64,000 nt of DNA from Vineibacter terrae (GCF_008039615.1 NZ_VDUZ01000003.1:213620-277619), one strand, 5' to 3'; positions 16,054-25,246 are shown, numbered from the stretch's first letter. Numbers and translations are program-made. Notes: a model not told the origin generated them from the sequence alone.

Positions 16054-18786
16054 ATGGACAATCCGCTGATCGACCTGCTGCGGCGCTGCACCGTGCAGCT
16101 TCCCGGGCGTGGCACCGGCTTCTTCGTGGCGCCCCATCTGATCCTGACATGCGCGCATGTCCTGAAAGGGCTCAAGGTCAAGGAGACGATCAAGGTCAAC
16201 CGCAAGTCGACGTCCATATCAGCGACCATCGAGGCGTTGACCTCGGACGATTGGCCGGACCTCGGCCTCCTGCGCGTCGACGGCGCTCCGGGCGAGGCCT
16301 GGGTCCTGCTTGACGCGGACCTGGCGCAGCACGATCCCGTCCATGCCTTCGGCTTCCCCAAGCATGGCGGCCGGGAGCAGCGGACCGACGGCATCGCCGG
16401 GCGGTTCGAGGATTTCACATGGCAGCGTCTGGCGGCCGAGGCGCCCGCCGAGCGATGGCCGGACCGGCCGCTGATCAAGTTCAAGGACGCGCTGGTCGTC
16501 GGCGGCTACAGCGGCTCGGCGCTGCTGAACCTGCGATCGGGCCGCGCGGTCGGCGTGGTCAGCGAGACCATCAACGGCGCGGCCGCCGTCGGGGGCTGGG
16601 CCGTGCCCGCGGCGATCGTGCTGGAATGCCTCGAGGATGTCGCGGACGCCCAGCGCGGCCATCGTGATGCTGCGCTCGCGCAGTGGGACAAGGCGCTGCA
16701 GGACGCCGACGCCGGGACCGCGCAGCAGTCGGCGCGGCTCAGAGGCCTGGCGCTGCAGCCGCCGCTCGATTCGCCGCGCCGCAGGAGCCAAGCCCAGGAG
16801 CCGCTTCCGGCCGCGCTGCGGTTCCTGTACGAGTCGCAGCTCAGCTCCTTCCATGGCCGCACGGCCGAAATCGCGGCCCTGCGCAACGTGCTGACCGCGC
16901 CGGCACGTTTTGCGTGGCAGTCCATCGCAGGACCGAACGGATCGGGCAAGAGCCGGCTGGTCCAGGAGGTGCTGCTGCAAGCTGCGCCGGCATGGACCGG
17001 CGGCTTCCTGCCATTGGCGGCCAAGCCATGGGAGCACTGGGAGGCGTGGCAGCCCCTTCGACCGACGGTGATCGTCATCGATGACGCGGCGGCAAGGGCC
17101 GTGGAGGCCCGCGACATCGTCGAGACGCTGGCACGCCGTGCCAGGAGCAATGGCCTGGGCTGGCCGGTAAGGCTGGTCCTGGTCGATCGCCAGACGGATT
17201 TCATGGAGGCCGGGGTCGGCGACCTTCAGAAATCTCGGCTCGCGGAGTCGCGCCATGGCGAGAAGCTGGATCTTCGGCCGCTGGACGATCAGGCCCTGGC
17301 CGAGACGATGCGCGACCTCGGCCCCGTCGACGACGAGCGGATGGCAGGGCTTCTGAAGGCGTTGAAGCGCGTCGATGATCAGCGCCGCCCGCTGTTTGCT
17401 CTTCTGCTGGCGGATGCGGCGGCCAGTGGGCTTGATCCGTCGGGCACGAGCCGGATCGACCTGCTGCGCGAGCACGTCCTGCAGCGCGAGTGGACGACGC
17501 GTTGGGATCCGATCGGCGTCGACGATGACGACACGGCTGTCCTTGCATTTGCGACCGTCTGTCCGCCGCTATACCTGAAGGACGTGGCCAAGGCGGCCGA
17601 GGCGGGCGCGCCGCTTCCCCGCAAGCTCGATGCACCGCGCCGGGCGCGTGTTGCCGCGATGCTGGGAAGCGGGGCACTGTCGCAATGGGTGCCGTCGCTG
17701 CGGCCCGATCTTCTGGGCACGCTGTTCGTGCTCGATACGCAGCAACGCATGGCTAATGTGAGCGAGGCAGACGCAAGCGGGTTCGTGTCGGCGGCCTGGA
17801 AGACGAAGCCGTTCGCCACGCGACAGCTGGTGCTGCGTGCGCTTGAGGAGATGCCGTCGCATCCGGCCATCGAGCGGTTCCTGCTTCCGCCTCCCGACAA
17901 CACCGAAGCGGTCAACGACTGGGCGGATGCCGCATCGACCGCGTGCACAGTCCTGCAGACATTGTTTGTCGAGCTGATGGGCGCGATGTCCGATGTCTAT
18001 TGCCGCACGCAGCGAGGGCGGGTCCTATGCGCGATCCTGGATGTTGTCGGTTTCAACACCCACGGCCTCCTGGCGGAGGACGACAGGCCACTGGCGGACA
18101 GCTTGTTCCACAGCGTGCTCGCACTGCCGCTTCCCCATGAAATCGTCCGCGACGTTTCCGACTTCAAGAGCGCTGACTTCTCTGCTTGGGACGTTCGCCT
18201 CTCGGAGATCGCGGACGGCCTCTACGCGGCACATATGCGAGCCGAGGATGAAGCGGCGGCTGAGCGCCTGGTCGAGGCTCTGACAGAGAAGGCGGCTCTG
18301 CTGCCCGACGACGCGATGAGCAAGCGCGTGCTGATGGCCGTACCCGACACGCATAGCCGCGAGAAGATCGCGCGGGCGTCGATGAAGGCGATACAGGACG
18401 CGGCGCGGTCGGCGGCAAAACTGGCTGTGGCGTTGCTTGCGGTGTCATTGACACGAGCCGCCAAGTCGCTCCTGGATGACACCGAGACCCTTTCGCAAGA
18501 GGAAAGGCAGGCAGGCCTGACGCTCGGCAGCCAGGTGCTGCAGTGCATCCAGAAAATAGACCCAGGCGGCGATACCGAGGCCACCACGCTCTTCGCCAAC
18601 GCCTGTGTCTGGGTCGCCATCGCGCTCACCCAAATCGGGGAGAGCACCAAGGCACGGGAGATCGCAGCGGCGCTGCTCGGCACCGGTGGAGACGGCGCCT
18701 CGCAGGCGGACCGGCGCAGCTTCAAGGATCTGCTTTCGCCGGAAGACTGCGAGGGGCTTGCTGTGCTTGCCGAAATCGAACCCTGA
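16054..18786 (+). CDS. trypsin-like serine protease fused to a P-loop NTPase (conflict-system effector)
   Basis: A 910-residue protein without a signal peptide, so cytosolic. Residues about 10-195 are a trypsin-fold protease with the triad visible: His35 (TCAHVL), Asp69 (WPDLGLL) and Ser153 (GGYSGSA). After a linker, residues about 262-500 form a STAND/AAA-type NTPase with Walker A GPNGSGKS (293-300) and Walker B VIVIDDAA (339-346). The remaining 400 residues are helical and probably act as a sensor; no clear TPR or WD repeats are seen. ATG 16054 fits GGCAGGA better than GTG 16051. With the Trypco1 gene it forms a probable immunity cassette. The trigger and the substrate are unknown. Confidence 0.85.
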   Translation: MDNPLIDLLRRCTVQLPGRGTGFFVAPHLILTCAHVLKGLKVKETIKVNRKSTSISATIEALTSDDWPDLGLLRVDGAPGEAWVLLDADLAQHDPVHAFGFPKHGGREQRTDGIAGRFEDFTWQRLAAEAPAERWPDRPLIKFKDALVVGGYSGSALLNLRSGRAVGVVSETINGAAAVGGWAVPAAIVLECLEDVADAQRGHRDAALAQWDKALQDADAGTAQQSARLRGLALQPPLDSPRRRSQAQEPLPAALRFLYESQLSSFHGRTAEIAALRNVLTAPARFAWQSIAGPNGSGKSRLVQEVLLQAAPAWTGGFLPLAAKPWEHWEAWQPLRPTVIVIDDAAARAVEARDIVETLARRARSNGLGWPVRLVLVDRQTDFMEAGVGDLQKSRLAESRHGEKLDLRPLDDQALAETMRDLGPVDDERMAGLLKALKRVDDQRRPLFALLLADAAASGLDPSGTSRIDLLREHVLQREWTTRWDPIGVDDDDTAVLAFATVCPPLYLKDVAKAAEAGAPLPRKLDAPRRARVAAMLGSGALSQWVPSLRPDLLGTLFVLDTQQRMANVSEADASGFVSAAWKTKPFATRQLVLRALEEMPSHPAIERFLLPPPDNTEAVNDWADAASTACTVLQTLFVELMGAMSDVYCRTQRGRVLCAILDVVGFNTHGLLAEDDRPLADSLFHSVLALPLPHEIVRDVSDFKSADFSAWDVRLSEIADGLYAAHMRAEDEAAAERLVEALTEKAALLPDDAMSKRVLMAVPDTHSREKIARASMKAIQDAARSAAKLAVALLAVSLTRAAKSLLDDTETLSQEERQAGLTLGSQVLQCIQKIDPGGDTEATTLFANACVWVAIALTQIGESTKAREIAAALLGTGGDGASQADRRSFKDLLSPEDCEGLAVLAEIEP

Positions 18787-18788
18787 AT

Positions 18789-19466
18789 TTACGAGCTTGC
18801 TTTCGGCTCCGGGCTGCCTTGCCCCAGACGCGGCTCTGTCCCAGTCAGCAGCCGGTGAATGTTGGCGCGATGGCGCACGATCACGTAGAGGCCGCCGGCA
18901 ATCACCAGCAGCCGATACGGCAACGGTTGCTGCAGGCCGAAGACGAGGGCGATCGCGGTCAGCGCCGCCAGCATCGAGCCAAGGGAAACAATCCGGAAGA
19001 CAGCCAGCACGACGCCAAAGACCGCCGCCGCCCCCAAGCCGACCGGCCAGGACATCGCCAGCAGCACGCCGAGCCCCGTCGCGGCGGATTTGCCGCCCGT
19101 GAAATTCAGCCAGACCGAGCAGCTATGCCCCAGCAATGCGGCCAGTCCTGCCAGGCAAGCAGCCCAGTCCACCCAGGCTTGCAGGTCAATCGCTGCCGGC
19201 GGCGTGACGGACGGCAATGCATAGAGCCAGCGGGCAAGGACGATGGCCGCCACGCCTTTCAGCACGTCCACCAGAAGCACCATCAGCGCCGGCCATTTGC
19301 CCAGGGTTCGCAGCACGTTCGTTGCCCCGGTGGATCTGGAGCCATGCTCCCGGATATCGATGCCCCTGAACAGGCTGCCCGCCAGATAGCCCGTGGGCGT
19401 GGCGCCCAGGAGATAGGCGATCGCCAATCCAGCCGCGCTCACGATCCAGAAGACCATGGGGTTCAC
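18789..19466 (-). CDS. plsY: glycerol-3-phosphate acyltransferase (acyl-phosphate dependent)
   Basis: A 225-residue inner-membrane enzyme that starts phospholipid synthesis by moving an acyl group from acyl phosphate to glycerol 3-phosphate. All three PlsY motifs are seen: GSRSTGATNVLRTLGK (42-57), the GHSCSVWLNFTGGKSAATGLG stretch, and the later GSMLAALTA loop. About five hydrophobic helices. It is convergent with the protease-NTPase gene, with only two bases between their stops. Confidence 0.93.
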   Translation of the reverse strand: MNPMVFWIVSAAGLAIAYLLGATPTGYLAGSLFRGIDIREHGSRSTGATNVLRTLGKWPALMVLLVDVLKGVAAIVLARWLYALPSVTPPAAIDLQAWVDWAACLAGLAALLGHSCSVWLNFTGGKSAATGLGVLLAMSWPVGLGAAAVFGVVLAVFRIVSLGSMLAALTAIALVFGLQQPLPYRLLVIAGGLYVIVRHRANIHRLLTGTEPRLGQGSPEPKASS

Positions 19467-19511
19467 CTTGGCGCCCTAATACCGGCTATCGGTAGAAGGT
19501 GGGTCGTGATT

Positions 19512-19598
19512 GTCATCCCGAGCGCAGCGAGGGATCTCCCGCGAATGGCGCTCTGTGCGCCTTGCCGCAGGAGATCCCTCGCTGCGCTCGGGATGACA
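19512..19598. repeat. palindromic repeat, family 1, copy 2
   Basis: Begins GTCATCCCGAGCGCAGCGAG, ends with its reverse complement, with AGGAGATCCC facing GGGATCTCCC inside. It is followed at 19605-19620 by CCATATACGATCGC, a variant of the 13-bp motif at 15973. Confidence 0.85.
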
Positions 19599-19652
19599 GG
19601 AGGGCCATATACGATCGCCCTGCAGCAAATTGGCCAAAGCCCGGCGCGTCGT

Positions 19653-21452
19653 TCAGGGAGACAGCGCCGGCGCCATCTCGCGCGCCGTGCCGTGGGCTTG
19701 CGGCAGCAGGCCGAGCTCGCAGGCCTTGATCTGCAGCGCCAGGTATTTCGAGTAGATCCGGCATTGCGCCAGGCTGCCGGCGATGAACCACAGGCCCGGC
19801 TGCGGCGTGCGGGCGAACATGTTGCGCAGCTCCTGTCCGGCGCCGAAGCCCCAGATGGGGCCGACGCGCGCCGCGACGTCGGCGCCGAACAGCTGGCGCA
19901 CGAGGTGTTCCTGACTCTTGTAGCCGGTGGCCAGCACGATCAGGTCGGCGGGCAGCGTCTCGCCCGAGCGCAGCACGGCGCCCGACGCGGCGAAGCGGTC
20001 GATATCGGCGTATTGCACCAGCCGGATCCGGCCCTCGACCAGCAGATCGGAGCAGCCGACGTTGAAATAGTAGCCGCCGCCGCGCGTCAGATACTTGAAC
20101 TGCCAGCCGGTGCCGTCCTCGCCGAAATCGAGGCGAAAGCCGATGCGCTCCAGGCCGTCGAGCAGCGCCTTGTCCATCTGCCGGGCGCGCTCGGTGAAGG
20201 CGACATGGCTCTTGCGGCTCAGCGCCAGCGGCGTAGCGACCGTGATCAGGTCGCAGTCCTCCAGGGAGGGGCCCTCGTCATAGAGGGCGTAGGGAAGCTG
20301 CGCGCTGGGCTCGACGTTGACGATCATGGTCGGGCTGCGCTGCACCAGCGTCACCGCCGCGCCGCTGGCGTGAAGGTCCTGCGCGATGTCATGGCCGCTG
20401 TTGCCCGTGCCGATGACGATGGCGCGCCTGCCTTTCCAGGCCTCGCCGTCGTCGTAGCGGCTGGAATGCAGGACCGTGCCGGCGAAGTCGGGCAGGGTGG
20501 GCAGGTCGGGGATGTTGGGAATGCCGCTCACGCCCGTGGCCATCACGACATGGCGCGGATGCATCTGCCGGCGCGTGCCGTCGGCACACCGCAGCGACAC
20601 GGTCCAGCGCTGCCGGCTGTCGTCGTACCGGCCGCCCTCGAACGTGGTTGCCGTCCAGTAGTTCAGCTCCAGGCTCTCGACATAGGCCTCGAACCAGCCA
20701 GCAAGCTTGTCCTTGGGAATGTAGGTGGGCCAGCTGGGCGGGAACGGCATGTAGGGCAGGTGGTTGACCTGCACCTGGTTGTGCAGCGTCAGCGCGTGAT
20801 AGCGCTGGCGCCAGTTGTCGCCGACACGCGGCAGGCGGTCGACGATCAGCGTGTCGATCCCGAGCGGCGCGAGGCGGGCGGCGATCGACAGGCCGGCCTG
20901 CCCGCCGCCGACAACGAGCACGTCAGGATCGCGATCGGCATACGTGGCCGCAGCAAGGCGCTGATCCAGCCAGTTGGGGCCGCGGAAGTCGCGGGCCTGG
21001 GCGGCGCCGCGCGGCCGTGCCTTGCCCAGGCGCGGCTCGTGCCCCTTGAGCGCCTCCAGCGCGGTGAGCAGCGTCCAGGCCTTCAGGCGGCCACCATCGG
21101 CCGCATCGGGCGTGAGCCGCACGATGCCTTCGGCGTGGCCCGTGGCCGTCTCGAACGTGAAGATCGCCTCGATCGCCTCGGTGCCGGCGCGCATGGCAAG
21201 GCGCGGCGGGGTGCGCCCCGGCGCGATCCCGAAGCCGCACGGCCGTGCCCGCCGGGACCACGCCGCCAGTCCTGCCAGGACGGCGTCGCGGCCGCTTGCC
21301 GTGTCGATCGTCCAGCTCAGGGCCAGCACGTCGCGCCAATGGCTGTCGGCGTGGAACAGGGGCTGCAGCGCCCTGCTGCCGTCCGCCGCCAGCGCGGCCT
21401 CGAACGCCGCCAGCCAGCGCGCCACGGCCATCGCAAGGTCTTCGGTTGCCAT
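19653..21452 (-). CDS. flavin-containing monooxygenase with N-terminal NTF2-like domain
   Basis: A 599-residue protein. Residues about 5-135 resemble an NTF2/SnoaL fold (LQPLFHADSHWRDVLALSW). Residues from 176 form a class B flavoprotein monooxygenase: FAD motif GGGQAG (182-187), the NADPH motif VIGTGNSGHD in the middle, and an ATGYKSQEH end motif typical of the group. It would add oxygen to a soft nucleophile or carbonyl carbon with NADPH and O2; the substrate is unknown. The start has GAGGAG upstream. This fusion is known in soil bacteria and fungi. It stands alone between repeats. Confidence 0.85.
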   Translation of the reverse strand: MATEDLAMAVARWLAAFEAALAADGSRALQPLFHADSHWRDVLALSWTIDTASGRDAVLAGLAAWSRRARPCGFGIAPGRTPPRLAMRAGTEAIEAIFTFETATGHAEGIVRLTPDAADGGRLKAWTLLTALEALKGHEPRLGKARPRGAAQARDFRGPNWLDQRLAAATYADRDPDVLVVGGGQAGLSIAARLAPLGIDTLIVDRLPRVGDNWRQRYHALTLHNQVQVNHLPYMPFPPSWPTYIPKDKLAGWFEAYVESLELNYWTATTFEGGRYDDSRQRWTVSLRCADGTRRQMHPRHVVMATGVSGIPNIPDLPTLPDFAGTVLHSSRYDDGEAWKGRRAIVIGTGNSGHDIAQDLHASGAAVTLVQRSPTMIVNVEPSAQLPYALYDEGPSLEDCDLITVATPLALSRKSHVAFTERARQMDKALLDGLERIGFRLDFGEDGTGWQFKYLTRGGGYYFNVGCSDLLVEGRIRLVQYADIDRFAASGAVLRSGETLPADLIVLATGYKSQEHLVRQLFGADVAARVGPIWGFGAGQELRNMFARTPQPGLWFIAGSLAQCRIYSKYLALQIKACELGLLPQAHGTAREMAPALSP

Positions 21453-21829
21453 CGTCTCCTCTCGCGTTGCGGTTCCCTTCTCCCCGCGCAGGCGGGGAGA
21501 AGGTGCCCGATAACGACATTTCGACGCGAAGCGTCGAAATGTCAGAGGCGGATGAGGGGCTTCGCAACCTTCGTGAAGCATTCGGCTTCACCAGTAAGAC
21601 CGCGCCTCTCCCATACACCGCGAAGCCCCTCATCCGGCGCTTCGCGCCACCTTCTCCCCGCCTGCGCGGGGAGAAGGAAGACTGTAGCCGCTCGCCGCCG
21701 GCCGCGCCTACGGTGATGATGCCAGGCTGACCGGCCGCGCGCCTTCAGGCCGGCTTCATTTATCGTCCAGGGGGCGTTGATTTGGTGGCGGATCGGCTAT
21801 GCTGGCGGTCTCGACCAGGGTTTGGCAGC
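21453..21829. other. intergenic stretch with repeat between divergent genes
   Basis: No gene is supported. The family 4 repeat fills 21477-21677. The remaining 150 bases should hold the promoter of the winged-helix gene, but no strong -35/-10 pair is obvious. Confidence 0.6.
21477..21677. repeat. inverted intergenic repeat, family 4, copy b
   Basis: Outer hairpins CCTTCTCCCCGC..GCGGGGAGAAGG on both ends, inner arms GGCGGATGAGGGGCTTCGC and GCGAAGCCCCTCATCCGGCG. A further perfect palindrome, CGACATTTCGACG..CGTCGAAATGTC (about 21513-21543), is inserted in the left arm and has no counterpart in the copy at 15380. Confidence 0.8.
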
Positions 21830-23353
21830 GTGCTGTTTTCGTTCGAAGATTTCGTGCTGGACACGGCGCGGCGCGAGCTGCGCGGCAAGGCCGGCGTGAT
21901 CGCCGTCGAGCCGCAGGTGTTCGACCTGCTGGCCTACCTGATCGCGCATCGCGACCGCGTCGTGAGCCGGGATGACATCCTGGCGGCGGTATGGAACGGG
22001 CGGCTGGTGTCGGAATCGACCCTGACCACCCGCATCAACGCCGCGCGCAGCGCCCTCGGCGACAGCGGCGCGGCGCAGCGCCTGATCAAGACCCTGCCGC
22101 GCCGCGGCCTGCGGTTCGTGGGCGCCGTGCGCGAGCAGCTTCCGGCGCCGGCGCCGGAGCGTCCGGCCATCGCCGTGCTGCCCTTCGCCAACATGAGCGG
22201 CGATCCCGAGCAGGACTATTTCGCCGACGGGATGGTGGAGGAGATCACCACGGCGCTGTCGCGCTGGCGCTGGCTGTCGGTGATCGCCCGCAACTCGAGC
22301 TTCGCGTACAAGGGCCGCGCCGTCGACACGCGGCAGGTGGGGCGCGAGCTGGGCGCGCGCTACGTGCTGGAAGGCAGCGTGCGCAAGGCGGCCGACCGCA
22401 TCCGCATCAGCGGCCGGCTCGTGGATGCGGCCACCGGCACGCATCTGTGGGCCGATCGCTTCGAAGGCGTGCCGCAGAACATCTTCGACCTCCAGGACCA
22501 CGTGACGGCCAGCGTCATCGGCGCGATCGCGCCGCGCATGGGCGAGGCGGAGATCGAGCGCGCCCGGCGCAAGCCGACGCAGAGCCTCGATGCCTACGAC
22601 TACTTCCTGCGCGGCATGGCGCACCTGCATCGCTGGACCCGGACCGACAGCGAAGCGGCGCTGGCCAACCTGCGCCGCGCCATCGCGCTCGACCCGGGCT
22701 TCGCGCCGGCCTATGGCCTGGCCGGCCGCGGCTATTCGCAGCGCAAGGCGTGCGGCTGGGTGGGCGACCGGCGGCAGGAGGCCGCCGAGGCGGAACGGCT
22801 GGCGCGGCTGGCCGCCGACCTGGGGCGCGACGATGCGGTCGCGCTCTGCACCGCGGGCATCGTGCTGGCCTATGTCACGGGGCATCTCGGCGACGGCGAC
22901 GTGCTGGTCGACCGCGCGCTGGCGCTGGATCCCTATCTTGCCTGGGCCTGGGTGTTCGGGAGCTGGGTGCGGATCTGGCAGGGCGTGCCCGAAGCGGCGA
23001 TGGCGCGCGCCGGCCGGGCGCGGCAGCTCAGCCCCAGCGATCCGGAGGTGCTGTTCTTCATCGACACCGCCACGGCATACGGGCACTTCCTCGCCGGCCG
23101 CTACGATGACGCCGTCGCCAGCGCGCAGGCGGCGATGCGGCAGCGGCCGGACATCGCCATAACACTGGGCGTCGCCGCCGCCAGCGCGGCGTTGGGCGGC
23201 CGGTCCGGCGAAGCGCAGCAAGCCCTGGCGCGGTTGCGCCATGTCGACCCCGCCTTGCGCCTGGGCGACCTGGCAGACCAGTTTCCGTTCGGCCGCCAGG
23301 ATGATCTGGCGCGCTGGGTCGAAGGGCTGAAAAGGGCAGGGCTGCCGGCGTAG
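21830..23353 (+). CDS. winged-helix regulator with TolB-like and TPR domains (CadC/HilA type)
   Basis: A 507-residue soluble protein. Residues about 1-100 are an OmpR-type winged helix (FEDFVLDTARRELR, VEPQVFDLLAYLIAHRDRVVSRDDIL, LPRRGLRFVG). Residues about 115-260 form the TolB-like N-terminal fold seen in adenylate-cyclase-like regulators (IAVLPFANMSGDPEQDYFADGMVEEI). The rest is TPR-like helix pairs. No kinase or cyclase domain is present and no receiver domain, so the signal is probably bound directly. I chose GTG 21830 (AGGG nine bases upstream); GTG 21785 would add 15 residues. Confidence 0.82.
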   Translation: MLFSFEDFVLDTARRELRGKAGVIAVEPQVFDLLAYLIAHRDRVVSRDDILAAVWNGRLVSESTLTTRINAARSALGDSGAAQRLIKTLPRRGLRFVGAVREQLPAPAPERPAIAVLPFANMSGDPEQDYFADGMVEEITTALSRWRWLSVIARNSSFAYKGRAVDTRQVGRELGARYVLEGSVRKAADRIRISGRLVDAATGTHLWADRFEGVPQNIFDLQDHVTASVIGAIAPRMGEAEIERARRKPTQSLDAYDYFLRGMAHLHRWTRTDSEAALANLRRAIALDPGFAPAYGLAGRGYSQRKACGWVGDRRQEAAEAERLARLAADLGRDDAVALCTAGIVLAYVTGHLGDGDVLVDRALALDPYLAWAWVFGSWVRIWQGVPEAAMARAGRARQLSPSDPEVLFFIDTATAYGHFLAGRYDDAVASAQAAMRQRPDIAITLGVAAASAALGGRSGEAQQALARLRHVDPALRLGDLADQFPFGRQDDLARWVEGLKRAGLPA

Positions 23354-23400
23354 GGCAGGGCGCGTCGAGCGGTCGCCAGTATTGTCCGACGACGCCCGAC

Positions 23401-23766
23401 CTATTCGACGATATCGCGCCTGGTGCCTTCGATGAATCCCAGCACTTCGGCCCGCTCCGGTGTCGGAACACTGAATTTGTCCAGCGTTGCCTGCAGATGG
23501 CCGATGAACGTCTGCCAGTCGCTCGCGTCGATCCCCATGCCGCGGTGGGATGTCTTCATGTCTCGTCCCACGTAGTAGAGCGGCCCGCCTGCCGAGGCGC
23601 ACAGGAAATCGACAAGCAACTGCTTCTCGCGGCGGATACCGTCCTCGCCGCGATGCTTCCAGAACCGGCCGAGCTGCGGGTCCGAGGAAAGACGCATCAC
23701 CAGATCGTCGGTGACAGCAGCAATCGCGTCATAGCCACCCAGCCGTGCGTAGAGAGAATCGCCCAT
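23401..23766 (-). CDS. group I truncated hemoglobin
   Basis: A 121-residue globin of the 2-on-2 type. The N-terminal SLYARLGGYDAIAAV and the GRFWKHR segment fit; the proximal haem ligand is His74 in MKTSHRGMGI. Group I members typically bind oxygen or detoxify nitric oxide. Start MGDSLY was taken because upstream codons lie in non-conserved sequence. It is convergent with the winged-helix gene, with 47 bases between stops. Confidence 0.87.
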   Translation of the reverse strand: MGDSLYARLGGYDAIAAVTDDLVMRLSSDPQLGRFWKHRGEDGIRREKQLLVDFLCASAGGPLYYVGRDMKTSHRGMGIDASDWQTFIGHLQATLDKFSVPTPERAEVLGFIEGTRRDIVE

Positions 23767-24540
23767 GTCATCCCTCCATGTCCTGTCGGGGGTGCCGATC
23801 TCCCCTGGCGCAAGTCTACGGCCGCCATCGGGACACGCAAGGGCGTCCGATGCCCCGTGCACGCACCGCCGGCAGGACATGCCTCGGGTCCAGCTCGTCA
23901 CTGACACGGCGTGGACTGGTTGAGCGTCCCGCACGCAGTGTACTTGACGAGGGCTTCATGCAGGCGCTGCCGTTGCAGCGCGGGCAGGGTGGCATGGATG
24001 TTGTTGACTTCGTCGGGATCGACGTTCAGGTCGTAGTACGCCCGCTCGGAACGAGTCGTAGCCATCTGCGAGACATCATGATGACTCTCCCCAAGGACGC
24101 GCATTCGGCTCCCCTGGCAAGGCCGGGGCGTCGTCTTTGGACGCAAATAGGCGCTCGTAGCGCGACACCAGCCTGACGGCGAGCCGCTTTGCCGCGCGCG
24201 CAGCGGCGCACGATGACCTTGGCGCGCCGCTCGATCAGGGACGCTCGCGAAGCGGGTAGCTCGCGACGCCTCCCTCGGTTCTCACGAGATGCGCCGCGCA
24301 TTGACCCTCCGGCGGCGCGGCGATAGGGTCGTTCCCGGCGAGAGAGGGCGTTCCGTCCCCGGTTGGGCCGGTGCAGGTCCGGCTCTTGCGTCCAGCGTCG
24401 TTCTTGCGAGTCGATTCACGCCAAGTCGCGCCCGCGGCGACCTGGATGGCAGCGTATCGGGGCGCTGGCTTCGCATCCCCGGCGTCCGTCTCCCGTTCAT
24501 GCCGCCGCCGGCGCCATCCAAATCAAACAGGGAGGCAGCC
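23767..24540. other. 774-base stretch without an intact gene
   Basis: Contains a probable sulfatase remnant at its left end (23898-24056, minus). The middle is open in several frames but none looks conserved. The last 60 bases are the leader of the GST gene. This is likely an old deletion scar. Confidence 0.5.
23898..24056 (-). pseudogene. C-terminal remnant of a sulfatase-like gene
   Basis: About 52 codons that resemble the end of arylsulfatase-type proteins: YYDLNVDPDEVNNI followed by a short helix and a CGTLNQSTPCQ tail, which recalls the usual YDLxxDPxELxN motif and Cys-rich end. No start codon, catalytic Cys motif or alkaline phosphatase-fold core can be found upstream in any frame, so this is a fragment. 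The resemblance rests on one motif only. Confidence 0.4.
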
Positions 24541-25188
24541 ATGCTCAAAGTCTATCTCGACCCCTGCACGGTGAACTGCCGCAAGGTGCTGGCGGGGCTC
24601 GACCTGATGGGAGCACCGTTCGAACGTGTGCACGTCGACTATTTTACGGAAGGTCACAAGAAGCCGGAGTTCCTCGCGATCAATCCGAACGGCGCGCTGC
24701 CGGCCGCGACCGATGGAGACCTGGCATTGCCGGAATCGAACGCCATCCTGCAGTATGCAGCCGATCTGAATGGTGCCAGCCAGCACTACCCGAAGGACCT
24801 CAAGCGCCGCGCCGATGTCAATCGATGGATGCTGTGGGAAGCGGCGACCTGGTTCCCGAGCTGCTACGTCTATCTGGTCGAGTACGTCGTCAAGCCGCTG
24901 CTTGCCGCGCAGCCCGACGAGTCGATCATCGAGAAGGAGGCGCCGAACTGGCACCGGCTGGCCGGCATCCTCGACGCACGGCTCGCAACGTCAGCATGGC
25001 TCTCGGGCGACGGTGTGACGATCGCCGACATCGCCGTCGCGGCGCCCATGCACCTGCACGCCCTGCAGCGCCTGCCGCTTGGCGAGCACCCGAACCTGAA
25101 GCGCTGGATGACCGAAGGCATCGAGCAACTGCCCAGCTGGCAACGCACGCAGGACGCGGTCATGAACGCGCTGGGGCCGAAGCAGTAG
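24541..25188 (+). CDS. glutathione S-transferase
   Basis: A 215-residue two-domain GST. The thioredoxin-like part (1-80) begins MLKVYLDPCTVNCRKV with Cys9 and Cys13, and has the LPAATDGDLALPESNAILQY glutathione-binding stretch with the conserved ES pair. The all-helical part has the WLSGDGVTIADIAVAAPM N-capping motif. AGGGAGG lies just before the ATG. Likely a beta- or theta-like enzyme; its electrophile substrate is unknown. Confidence 0.87.
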   Translation: MLKVYLDPCTVNCRKVLAGLDLMGAPFERVHVDYFTEGHKKPEFLAINPNGALPAATDGDLALPESNAILQYAADLNGASQHYPKDLKRRADVNRWMLWEAATWFPSCYVYLVEYVVKPLLAAQPDESIIEKEAPNWHRLAGILDARLATSAWLSGDGVTIADIAVAAPMHLHALQRLPLGEHPNLKRWMTEGIEQLPSWQRTQDAVMNALGPKQ

Positions 25189-25246
25189 GAGGGACGGCGC
25201 ACGCACGCGGCCGGACGGCAGGCCCGACGTGCATGGCCACACATAG

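Noticed and set aside
18543..21716. A 1057-codon plus-strand frame crossing plsY and the monooxygenase.
   Set aside because: It spans two recognisable opposite-strand genes and a repeat; composition is Arg/Gln/Ala-rich shadow sequence.
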